In this document: positions 1-9,300 of the stretch, in pieces
Position numbering within the stretch: position 1 is the first letter of the stretch
How the letters are laid out: the number at the start of each line of letters is the position of its first letter
Assembly (NCBI GenBank): GCA_025210735.1
Contig: JAOARD010000016.1
Coordinates: forward strand, 1-52,245
Direction: 5' to 3'
DNA length: 52,245 nt
Source: Bacteroidales bacterium
Lineage (GTDB): Bacteria; Bacteroidota; Bacteroidia; Bacteroidales; UBA6680
Made by a program: the position numbers and the translations under genes
The notes under the pieces: generated by a model
Seen by the model: only the letters and a program-made list of their open reading frames with translations
The model's database searches: none
What the model was told of the DNA's origin: nothing

Positions 1-22
1 ATAACTTTCTAAATCGACTCAT
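1..22 (-). CDS. tnpA: IS200-like transposase TnpA, first seven codons (partial)
   Basis: Reading leftward from 22, the frame gives MSRFRKL and runs off the window. This matches how many IS200-family Y1 transposases (single catalytic Tyr, HUH motif) begin. The catalytic residues would lie outside the window. The call depends on this short peptide together with the hairpin-rich leader, so it is tentative. Confidence 0.4.
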
Positions 23-150
23 ATGCTATTCTTTTTTAAGTTGCGGGAACAACTTTCTTAAGATAGCAATGAGTCATTTAAAGGCAGAGCCCAATGACTC
101 TGACCACGCCCATAGGACGTGGTTTTATACATTAGAATAAACTATAATAC
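1..150 (-). mobile_element. IS200/IS605-like element, left end only, truncated by window edge
   Basis: Three hairpins lie within about 90 bases just upstream of the short transposase start. They are ACCACGCCC/GGACGTGGT with a 3-nt loop and one G-T wobble (103-123), GAGTCATT/AATGACTC (71-100), and AAGTTG/CAACTT (38-55) close to the start codon. IS200/IS605 elements are known for a tip hairpin bound by TnpA and for internal hairpins that block read-through transcription or hide the ribosome site. The outer tip lies somewhere near 125-150, but no terminal inverted or direct repeat marks it, as expected for this family. The main uncertainty is that almost none of the transposase is in the window. 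Confidence 0.5.
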
Positions 151-168
151 GACTTGTGAATATAGTTT

Positions 169-198
169 AAGGAGTAATCCAGAAATTGATTCCTCCTT
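169..198 (-). terminator. possible terminator hairpin after the lipoprotein gene
   Basis: AAGGAGTAATC and GATTCCTCCTT pair with one mismatch around an 8-nt loop, 13 nt past the stop of the minus-strand lipoprotein gene. There is no clear T-run on the minus strand, so termination is only suggested by position. Confidence 0.3.
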
Positions 199-211
199 AC
201 AATGACCTCTA

Positions 212-709
212 TTACAATTTGACATACAAAGAATTATAACCTTCGACATCAAATATAAGATTCAACGTATCAACTCTTACAAATCCCAATCTTACAGTAT
301 CATTAATAGCTCCAATTTTATCATATCGCTTATCTACTCTATAAATTCCATATTGATATTTTCTTCCTAACTCTTTTTTACATCTTTGTAATATTTTCAC
401 CTCTGACATATTGAACCGCTTATTACTTTTACACAAATCATTATAATTTTCTTCAAGTCCAGAATAATAAGGACAAGCCCATAAGACAAATGTAATAAAT
501 GCAGAATCTTTTGTTACCTCTTTGATTATAGGATTAAATACTAGAGAAGATACCTCTCCTGTATCATGAATAAGTATTGTTTTGTATTCCATTCCAGATT
601 TATTACGGATTACAAAATGACTTTCTTTTATTATAGTGTCTTTATCAACATTACAAAAACTATAAAAGAATACTATAAACACTAAAGCAATCGAATGTAC
701 AACTTTCAT
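212..709 (-). CDS. putative immunity lipoprotein of the orphan Rhs tip
   Basis: A 165-residue protein starting at the ATG at 709 (MKVVHS). An upstream ATG at 745 would overlap the preceding tip gene and is less likely. Residues 1-18 form a hydrophobic signal ending in a lipobox-like SFC, which predicts a lipoprotein. I recognise no domain in the rest. It starts 10 nt after the stop of the orphan Rhs C-terminal tip, in the same position that the other lipoprotein (1528-1917) holds after the main Rhs gene. By analogy with polymorphic toxin loci it is probably the cognate immunity factor. That role is inferred from context, not from any recognisable fold. Confidence 0.6.
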   Translation of the reverse strand: MKVVHSIALVFIVFFYSFCNVDKDTIIKESHFVIRNKSGMEYKTILIHDTGEVSSLVFNPIIKEVTKDSAFITFVLWACPYYSGLEENYNDLCKSNKRFNMSEVKILQRCKKELGRKYQYGIYRVDKRYDKIGAINDTVRLGFVRVDTLNLIFDVEGYNSLYVKL

Positions 710-719
710 AATATTTTTA

Positions 720-1523
720 TTAAAAATTAAACCCTGTTGAATCATACTGTGATTTAATAATGTTCAAAATCATATACCTATTTCTATAATTATTTGGATT
801 ATTATATGTAGCTATTCCTCCTGGTATCAATGATCTATTACTCCATCTATTTTCTCTAGACACAGCTATATCATGAGCTCCAGGTTGACCATTCTGACCA
901 TGATAGTCAATACCATTTGTTGTTCTCTCATAATTCTCTGCAAGCTCATGGAATACCATTGAAGATCTACTCTTTGAAATCAAACTTCCATTAGCATCAA
1001 CCTCCTGACATGAACCTTCACTAGAAATTATTAAATGTCCATCATAACTACCACCGGGTTTAAAGGTATACCCTCCATTTGAATCTTTACCATTTAAAGA
1101 AGTATCTACCACTCCATTACTATCAAAAATCATTGATATCATAAACCTTGCTCCTGACTCTTTCCTCACCAATGCTGTTTCTGAAGCTTCATATAAATAT
1201 TTTTCCGAAGCTGTAGCAACATCATACAACAACTTAAGACCCTCGTCTCCAGATAACAATGCATTTATCTCCTTCTGTGACAATTCTCCAAAATCCAAAC
1301 TTAACATACCAAATGTTCCTCCACCAAATTTAATATACTGCCTATTTGTTTGGGAAACCAATGATTGAATATCAGACATTGTAGTGGAGTTATTTGCTAC
1401 ATCCAATGAATCTCAATTAACATCAACATAGTAAATTGGGTTATTTCCTCCATATTGATAAGGATTCATTTCTACATACTTCTCTGCAAACCTATCCTGA
1501 TTAAAAAATGTACTAACGAATAC
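720..1523 (-). pseudogene. orphan Rhs C-terminal tip (HELAE metalloprotease-like), with in-frame TGA
   Basis: The frame from 1523 encodes the end of an Rhs core (FFNQDRFAEKY, then NPYQYGGNNPIYYVDVN). It hits TGA at 1413-1415 and continues in frame as DSLDVANN to 720. Rhs cores usually read DVNGDS here, so one base change (GGA to TGA) explains the stop. No start codon, signal peptide or YD repeats precede it, so this is a displaced tip cassette and not an independent gene. The tip is about 225 residues. It carries HELAENYERTT followed by GAHDIAVSREN, which resembles a metallopeptidase zinc helix with a downstream His, although the second His of HExxH is replaced by Glu. It would become functional only by recombination onto an Rhs core and loss of the stop. 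Confidence 0.7.
1498..1509. repeat. 12-bp direct repeat copy at the orphan tip breakpoint
   Basis: TGATTAAAAAAT (plus strand) is repeated exactly at 2656-2667 inside the main Rhs core. Both copies are read on the minus strand in the same codon phase, as xxA TTT TTT AAT CAx. Rhs similarity in the orphan begins at this copy. Confidence 0.75.
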
Positions 1524-1527
1524 CTAA

Positions 1528-1917
1528 TTATTCAAAGCAACTATATTCATTGATTACACTATCAACCTCAGCATTCTGATTTGTAAATAAAATCATTTCA
1601 GCTTCACTATCTAAAAACGTAGAAGTTATCGTATACTTCTTATTTGCCTTAAATCGGAATGATTTTTTATCTGAGGTTTGATAACCAATATTAGCTTTTT
1701 CCAAATAAATAATCGAACTAGCTTTATTTTCATCTGTTAAGTAAATTTCATATCCTATATCACAACTTCCACATTCATATATGGTCAATTCTCTTATTAT
1801 TTTATTATCATCACAAGTTTTTATTGCTACTTCTTCTTTGTCAAATTGAAATCTAAGTTGCTTCGAACCACAACTAATTATTATAAATAATAATACAAAA
1901 TAAACATACTTTTTCAT
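1528..1917 (-). CDS. putative immunity lipoprotein of the main Rhs toxin
   Basis: A 129-residue protein starting at the ATG at 1917 (MKKYVYF). The longer frame from 2001 runs back into the Rhs gene and is discarded. The first 15 residues are hydrophobic and end in the lipobox IISC-GS, so a lipoprotein is predicted. The mature part is acidic and contains a CGSC pair. No family is recognised. The start lies 11 nt after the Rhs stop, so the two are almost certainly co-transcribed. Position and size make it the likely immunity partner of the metallopeptidase tip. A lipid anchor would place protection at the cell envelope and not in the cytosol. Confidence 0.65.
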   Translation of the reverse strand: MKKYVYFVLLFIIISCGSKQLRFQFDKEEVAIKTCDDNKIIRELTIYECGSCDIGYEIYLTDENKASSIIYLEKANIGYQTSDKKSFRFKANKKYTITSTFLDSEAEMILFTNQNAEVDSVINEYSCFE

Positions 1918-1928
1918 AACTATAAATC

Positions 1929-4900
1929 TTATTGCGCAACCCATTTTGAGCCATCCCATGTGTATGTACCAGCAGGTAGATTTTCCACTCCTATAGTCCA
2001 ATCTTTACTATCCTTATCCCCCTCTTTTCCATCTCCTTGTTGTTCTTTATATTCTTCCCATAATTTATCTATCTCTGATATCATGTAATTCTGATCTTTA
2101 ATTCCATAACTAAATAAATCGACCAATTTATTTCCTTTTGTTCCATCTCTTCGGATATAGTACATCGCTCTATAGAACTTATTGAAATTTCTTTGTATAT
2201 ATTCAGCTTCTATCTCCATTGGTATTCTATCGTGAATTTCTTTCGCTTTAATAGAACCTTCTTTTATTGCTGTTACTGCTGACTGTACAAAATATGAAGT
2301 TAAATAAAGACTATACTCATCTGCTTGTACTCTATGTCCTAATTCATGTGGTAAAATACTAAACCATTTCCTTACATCTTTTGGATAATTATCTCCGTCA
2401 AAATTTTCTGTAAATATTATTTTATCATATAATGTTATTCCTCCAGATGAGTATCCTGTTACTCTTTGATGAAACTTATCACTAAATAAAATTGATGTCC
2501 GAATTAAGGTTTCCTCACTCACACCTGTAGATATAGCCATAAGGTGTATAAAAGCTCTTGTAAGTCCTCCATCATTTGACACAATATTACCTGGAGCCAA
2601 CCCTCCGATATCAATCAGTTTTATCGGGTTATTTGCAGCATATGAATATAGTGATTGATTAAAAAATTTAAATGCCATAGGATCTGGATTAAACCACCTC
2701 CCCAACTCTTTATCCAGTTGACGTGCCCCATAGTCGATAAATCCTGTCTCCTCTTGTAGTTCTTTACCATTATAAAGATACTTATTGGTTGATGATCCTG
2801 ACTGTGCAAATGTCAGACCAAATGGATAGTAGTTATTGGCTTGGGTAACAATACTATTCTCGTTTACTGCTACACGTGTATTGCCCAAATGATCTTTTAG
2901 ATGAAACTCATAGTTTGAATCTTTTGTAGTTGCATTTATATTTAACAAACCTTCTGAACAAATCATATAATTAATATCTCCGTTTCGATAAACAAAACTG
3001 CCGGAATAAAATATTGTATCATTTGCTGGCAATATATTGGCAAATTTACGTCCTGCAACATCATAAATATAACCTACCTTATCTGCTCCTTTTGTTATTG
3101 AATATGGCAGATTCAGATTGTTGTACTTTATATCTGATAATCCCTTGTTCGGATCAACAGTCATATTACCATTATCATCATACAGATAATCACCTGAATC
3201 CTGCCTGAAGCCTTCTGTTGTTCCTGCATCAGTTACTGTTTTAAGCTGATTACTTAAACTATTATCGTTATATGTATATCCTAATACATCTATATTCACA
3301 ACATTATCAGATATTACCATTGAGCGGTTTAAGTTAGTGATATTCCCATTAATATCATAACCGTATGATGTATTATATCCATCTGTTTTTGTTCCTGCAT
3401 AATCAGATACCTTTAACCTGTTAAGATTATCGTATGTATAACCATAAGCCTGTTCTGCTTTATTGCTGTTTTGCCAGCTAATTGCACTTATGTTTCCATT
3501 ATGCTGGATATCTGAATTTACACCAGATTTTTTATTATTATAGTAGAGATTCATACTAAACAGATTGTCTCCGTTACTTCCGGTATTCTCTATCTGTTTT
3601 AACCAACCACGGATATTATAGTTGTAGTTTGTATTTATCTCGCTACCATTCAATTCCTTTTTTATCATTTGTCCAAGTTCATCGTACTCAAATGATGCGT
3701 ACCTGATCTCACTTTTAACTACATCACCTTCCAGCTCCTGATATGTTCTCAGTAATCTGTCGGCATGATCGTACTCATTACGTTGTTTAACAGCAATAGA
3801 GTCTTTTCCTTTAAGGTTGTGTGTATATATTGTATTCTCTACACGACCTGTAAAGTTGTAGTTTGTTCCAATTATCTCGGTAAATGTTTTACCACCCGGA
3901 ATAACTGTTTTTGATACCGACTGTATATTGCGGTACTTATCATCGTAATAACTTGCTGTATATGACCAGGTGTCATTAACTCTGTTTTCTGAAGCATCAA
4001 GTACTCTTACCTTTGTATATGTTATCTGACCTTTAACCTCAGTATTGTATGTTCCACTGTAACTATCTACCTCTGCATTTGTATTAAATGCAACATCTGT
4101 AAATAGAGATGGGTAGTATCTGTCGTATATAGTTTCTGTATATAGAGTTGTATTACTCTGTGGGAAACAGTTGTTTGAGTATTCGCCATTGGTACACACC
4201 TCAAACATGTTACTATTTGCCTCTACTAACTCACGCATCTGTTGTTGATTAAGGTCTGAATCAGCTGTATATATACCAGTCTGTACAGGGCGGTTAATAT
4301 GATCGTACTTTGTATATAACCACTTGTTGTTTTTGCGTTGCTCACCATCCTGTGTAACAACAAGTCGGTCACGTTTGTCATAAAACATATATAGAGGTTC
4401 GGCTCCCGGAAGCTGTTTCATTATCATCCGTTTACGTTCATCGTAGTTATAGTAGTAACATAACTCTTTTATTATATCATTGTTGTATGAAATATTATTG
4501 ATCCAACCGCTGCTAAACATATTCTCTACAGCTTTTGGTGTTATCACTGCTCTTAGCAGTCCAAAGTTATCATAAACATAGTATGTCTGAGCATACTTGT
4601 TATCGGATAGTTTACTGCTCTTTAATACAACCTGACCTTTAAAGTTTGTATACTCTATAGTAACAAATTTATTATTCTCATCGGTTACCTCTGTTGCTGT
4701 AAGTGCATCGGTAGCATAGTAACTATTACACGATATTTCTCCTGTTTGCTGATCAAACTCAAACCTTATAGCATCCCACATTTTGTTTGTTCTGTACACT
4801 GTCTTTACTGTATGATCGTTGCTATTACCTGCTACAGGTTGCCAATCTTCTCCCGGAGCTCCCTGTTTATAAACACGGTTAAGTGGAGTATTATCAAAAA

Positions 4901-6269
4901 CAGTAACTGCGTAAGGTGTTTTTGTTACCTCCTGTACCTGATCAGACATGTAGTATGCCTTCTGCCCTTTAGCTGCTTCCCTGTCAAACATTCCCGGATT
5001 AACAGATTTAACATATGGCAGATATTTGTGTGTCTCACGACCAATACTATCATACTCTGCATGTTGTACAATATCATTACCCGATGCCGAAGCTTTTACA
5101 TTTACACTCTGTATTGGTCTTCCCAATCCATCAACGTATGAAACGGCTACAGCAACATCGTTAACATTAATATTATCTGTATCTAATGTTGTAAATGGCT
5201 TTTTAGGTACATAGGTAACAACATAGTTCTCCTGTTCTGTAAATTCCACAGGTCTGTTATCTGTCAGATACGTTCCCAGTCCGCTAATAACATCCATTGA
5301 TTCGGTATCCCATTGTTTTACACTATAGTTTCTGTATCCGGGATATCCTGTTTTTATATCACTCTTTCGTCTGAGTACTATATCTTTTGCAAAGTTTTGT
5401 CCGGGTGTGGTGTGCCCTATACGATCTATCTCACGTCCTTTATATAGTATACGAACCTGATCGTTACCATTAAATTGCATTGCTCTTGCATTTGTAAGCA
5501 GAGCTCCTTTTACCTCTGTTGTAGCTCTTACATTACGTATTAGCAAAGTCTTATTAACTATCAGACATCCATCTTTGTCAGGAAAGAATGAATTCTTAAA
5601 GTTGTTATCGCCATTTACATCTGTCTGTATAACAATATCTCTGTAACTACAATAGCTCTCGTTACCATTATATATCTCAATACTTTTATTATACCCACTA
5701 CCCTCCTGGTACTCTGAAATAATTATACCTGGGCTATTGCCATATGCATGCTCACCAATATTGTAGAAGTAATCTATTGGTAGCTCTGTCCATTTTTTGT
5801 TTGTAACATGATCGTTAAGATCTCTGTTACGTATAAGGGTAACATTCTCGCCAAACTTAACTCCTCCTGCAACACCAATATTGTCTATCACTATTCCGTT
5901 ATGTATAAGCTGTAACTGATCATCGCCATTAAAACTCATACATATTGATGATGTAACAAGATCAGCATAACCTTTTAGCTGTTCTCCTGCATTTGCATTT
6001 ACAATTACATATGTATTTCCCGGTTTCAGAACTCCTGACAGAGACAGGATCTTTGAGAAGTCTCCGTTTCCGTTTACATCTTTGGTTATCTGATACTCCG
6101 AAAGGTCTACAATATCTGTTCCCGAATTATATATCTCAAGGGCTTTATTATAATTGCTACCTTCAATATATTCTGAGAAATATAACGTGCTCTGTGCAAA
6201 TCCCGATGCAGAGATTACTGCCAGGATAAGAAGCATTATTAATCTGTATATATATATTTTATTATTCAT
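1929..6269 (-). CDS. Rhs/YD-repeat protein with lamin-tail domains and C-terminal metallopeptidase tip
   Basis: A 1446-residue protein with a signal peptide (about 1-25). Two lamin-tail-like domains follow (about 27-150 and 175-300; each has the pattern EY-EGS-YNK-EIYN and FNG-DQ). Next come a DUF6443-type segment (about 345-470, with DGLGRP), YD repeats, and the Rhs core with DHLGNTR and GRWFNPDP (near residue 1190) ending at NNPIKLID (near 1220). The remaining 220 or so residues are unlike the core and carry HELGH at 1308-1312 and EIEAE at 1352-1356. This is a zinc metallopeptidase pattern with a plausible third Glu ligand. In Rhs systems the tip is a variable toxin held inside a YD-repeat shell. 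The tip is followed at once by a lipoprotein (likely immunity) and preceded by a second YD protein. An adhesin or self-processing role for the protease is an alternative. Confidence 0.85.
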   Translation of the reverse strand: MNNKIYIYRLIMLLILAVISASGFAQSTLYFSEYIEGSNYNKALEIYNSGTDIVDLSEYQITKDVNGNGDFSKILSLSGVLKPGNTYVIVNANAGEQLKGYADLVTSSICMSFNGDDQLQLIHNGIVIDNIGVAGGVKFGENVTLIRNRDLNDHVTNKKWTELPIDYFYNIGEHAYGNSPGIIISEYQEGSGYNKSIEIYNGNESYCSYRDIVIQTDVNGDNNFKNSFFPDKDGCLIVNKTLLIRNVRATTEVKGALLTNARAMQFNGNDQVRILYKGREIDRIGHTTPGQNFAKDIVLRRKSDIKTGYPGYRNYSVKQWDTESMDVISGLGTYLTDNRPVEFTEQENYVVTYVPKKPFTTLDTDNINVNDVAVAVSYVDGLGRPIQSVNVKASASGNDIVQHAEYDSIGRETHKYLPYVKSVNPGMFDREAAKGQKAYYMSDQVQEVTKTPYAVTVFDNTPLNRVYKQGAPGEDWQPVAGNSNDHTVKTVYRTNKMWDAIRFEFDQQTGEISCNSYYATDALTATEVTDENNKFVTIEYTNFKGQVVLKSSKLSDNKYAQTYYVYDNFGLLRAVITPKAVENMFSSGWINNISYNNDIIKELCYYYNYDERKRMIMKQLPGAEPLYMFYDKRDRLVVTQDGEQRKNNKWLYTKYDHINRPVQTGIYTADSDLNQQQMRELVEANSNMFEVCTNGEYSNNCFPQSNTTLYTETIYDRYYPSLFTDVAFNTNAEVDSYSGTYNTEVKGQITYTKVRVLDASENRVNDTWSYTASYYDDKYRNIQSVSKTVIPGGKTFTEIIGTNYNFTGRVENTIYTHNLKGKDSIAVKQRNEYDHADRLLRTYQELEGDVVKSEIRYASFEYDELGQMIKKELNGSEINTNYNYNIRGWLKQIENTGSNGDNLFSMNLYYNNKKSGVNSDIQHNGNISAISWQNSNKAEQAYGYTYDNLNRLKVSDYAGTKTDGYNTSYGYDINGNITNLNRSMVISDNVVNIDVLGYTYNDNSLSNQLKTVTDAGTTEGFRQDSGDYLYDDNGNMTVDPNKGLSDIKYNNLNLPYSITKGADKVGYIYDVAGRKFANILPANDTIFYSGSFVYRNGDINYMICSEGLLNINATTKDSNYEFHLKDHLGNTRVAVNENSIVTQANNYYPFGLTFAQSGSSTNKYLYNGKELQEETGFIDYGARQLDKELGRWFNPDPMAFKFFNQSLYSYAANNPIKLIDIGGLAPGNIVSNDGGLTRAFIHLMAISTGVSEETLIRTSILFSDKFHQRVTGYSSGGITLYDKIIFTENFDGDNYPKDVRKWFSILPHELGHRVQADEYSLYLTSYFVQSAVTAIKEGSIKAKEIHDRIPMEIEAEYIQRNFNKFYRAMYYIRRDGTKGNKLVDLFSYGIKDQNYMISEIDKLWEEYKEQQGDGKEGDKDSKDWTIGVENLPAGTYTWDGSKWVAQ
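2656..2667. repeat. 12-bp direct repeat copy inside the main Rhs core
   Basis: Identical to 1498-1509. Here it encodes the FFNQ that follows PMAFK, about 12 residues after GRWFNPDP and upstream of the NNPIKLID core end. An exchange between the two copies would join the cores in frame. Confidence 0.7.
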
Positions 6270-6358
6270 TCTATTCGCTTTTATAATTACCAGACCTTAC
6301 CTAATATTATCAGATATAGTCCGGTCAAAAATTTATTTTCACTTATCATGTTTAGTAA

Positions 6359-9300
6359 TTAGAGTTTATCGTCCGGGAAATCCGGTGGCCCTTCAACCTC
6401 CTGACGCACTATAATGGTAAACGTCTCTGTTCCAATTGTAACAACAAAGGTTCCTTCTCTGGTATCACTCCCCAAATTAGGCTGACCAGACACTGTAATA
6501 GTAGCATTACCTGATCCTGACGATTGTGAAACATTAATCCATTGATCGTTCTTTGTTATTGTCCACGCTTTATTAGCAATAATATTCAGGTTTTTTGTTC
6601 CTAAATGTTTTTTCAGATAGAGACTATACGTACTAACTCCGTTCATTACTCCTGAAAAGTTATACTCTCTCTCTGAAGTTAACAGGATAACATGTGTACT
6701 AAATGATACATTATCTTTTGATACTCTCACATACACCGGAGAATTATGTTGGTTTACTGTTCCTGAATAGTTACCTGTGAATGCGAACCTTCCGCTATTA
6801 TCGGTATACACAGTCTCCATAATTTGTTCTGTATCACCAACATTAACACCTGATTCAATTTTATATATCTCAACCTTTACATCTGGTATTACAATACTAT
6901 ACTGGTTTCTCACCGTTCCTGTTATTGGTGCCATATTATACATACCAATAATAGAGGTATTCTCTGTGATATTATTTAGTGTATAGATACCCTGATCTGT
7001 TACCATAGTTCCGTTAACCTTTATACCTTGCAGCGTATATGCTCCTTTTGTATACTCAAACTGAACCTGATAATCCTCTCCTCTCTCAATTTTATTACAT
7101 AATGGAGCTACATTACTATATATATTGTCTCCCACACATATATTGTATCTCTCAATTCCGTATACCACCTTTATTGTATGATCTGAGGCAATATCAGTAA
7201 ATGTATAACCAGTCTCTTCTGATATAGGATTATCATCGTCGTCATAACTATCTTTTATTGAGTTACCATCAACAATTATATCTCTTATCTCTCTGTACTG
7301 ATCTGCTTTAAAATCGTAACGCTTACTCATACCATCAGGAATCTTTACCGACCACGAAGGGTATATTGTTCCGTCTCCCTCTGCAACAGACATTATTGTG
7401 TTTCTGCGGTTTGCTGTATTATCAGCATATTCGCCTTCTCTATAATTATATTTATACTGTTTCAGTATTTTATCATTATTATCTGTAACCTTTAACAGTC
7501 TGCCAAAACCATCGTAGTTGTATTTAATACTCTTTCCTGAAGGGTCGGTTATCTCAGTTACACCTACCTGAGGTTTATATGAGAACAGTGTTATTGTTGC
7601 CTCCGGAAGATTACTACGCAGCTGACCTACAAATGATTTAACTGCCGGATAGTTATCTTTTATATTATTTTCAATCCACAGCACATCCTTTCCCAGACTC
7701 TCAATCTTATTCTCCAATTCCTGAAAGGTTACACCCTCTGCTTTTATTACAGGATACAGATTACCGTATCCCCAAATTATTGATATAACGGAGCTTCTGT
7801 TCTTAACCTGTTTTACTCTGCTATTTTCGTTATACAGATACTCCTCCTCTTTTGTATACAGATCTGTATCAATATTATCGGTATTATCTGTATCTCCAAA
7901 AACAACACCTCTTGAGAACTGATCTGTAACATTACCATACTCATCGTAATGAACTACGCTTGCTCCGGTAAGATTATTATCACTATACGATAGTGATTTC
8001 ACAGGTAATCTAAGGATATTATTTGCAATCATACTCTGCGGGATATGATAATCCGCACTCCCATTGGTAATCATATCAGGGTATACAGTTTTTGATGTTA
8101 CCTGCTGATCCAACTTATCGTCTATTACCGTCTTTGATATTTGATAAGCAGAGTTATTATCGTATGTATATGTCTCTCTGTATTTATACTCTTTATCATT
8201 CAGATAATCTGTTACTATACGTTCTGTTGGTTTAAAACTGCTCTGCCTGAATACATCATAATCACGATATTTTACATTCTCCATCTCTCCATCCTGAGAT
8301 ACCGCATTCCTAATAACACCTGCCTTAATTCCCAAAATAAGAGATTTTGATGCTAGTGTATTATATGTTACATCCTCTTTTCTTACAAGTTTATTGTTAC
8401 TATCATAATACTCTGTTTTATAGCACTCACCAACCCCTTTAGATTCAAGTATCCCCGGAACAAAAGGAAAACTTCTCGCTCTCACTCCTGATCCGGCAGT
8501 GTTATAGTAATATACAATCTTTCCATTTTTTACACCTTCTGTTACCTTTGTAACCCTTCTGTATACTGTACCCGATCCGGTATTTGTAAAGCTATTAGAA
8601 AAGGCCTGTGTATTTATATGTTCATAGGTACATATCTCAGGAACACCTCCTCCATTAAGTACACCGTTTGACATACGTTCTGTCTGATATTCTAAATCAA
8701 TATCATATGCACCTGTACCAGTACTGTGTCCTTTATCATCTGTATAGATGTATCTCTCACGGGTAATAAGTTTATCTTTATTACTATTATTATAGTTGCT
8801 AACGCTATTTACCCTCAATCCTCCAACATCAAAATGTTTAAACATGTTTCCGGCAATATCTTTATAAAGATCTGTATCCTTATCAGGATCATAATAACTT
8901 ATTGAGAAAAAACCCTCTCCTTTCTGTTTATTGCCAGTTGCTGTTACTATCAAATCAAAATCATACTTCCCTGAATCTAACTGTAGATCAAAACTTATAG
9001 TCTTACTTACCGACCCATCTGCTGTCTCAGGATTATCAGGATGTATCAGCTCTTCTCCTATCTGTTGATCGTAATAATAGTTTCCATATAATACCTCGCA
9101 TTCAGTCATTCCGTATCTGAGACTGTATCTATTCTGATTAATTGATCCCCTCTTCCTGAATTCAAGTATTGTTGAGACACCGAGTCCTTCAATTACTCTT
9201 AGAGTATAATGCAAACTACCAACATGACCATGTTTTATATGTATTGAATCCTGATGGCGCATACAGTTTGGTCTGTCGTAATTACACCCTTCATTTTCCC

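Noticed and set aside
16..27. CATATGCT at the left edge as a fifth DUF134 site
   Set aside because: It overlaps the transposase start, is far from the regulon, and matches only part of the motif.
3014..3208. Plus-strand open frames inside the Rhs genes
   Set aside because: They are antisense shadows of the long minus-strand genes, with no start signals or recognisable sequence.
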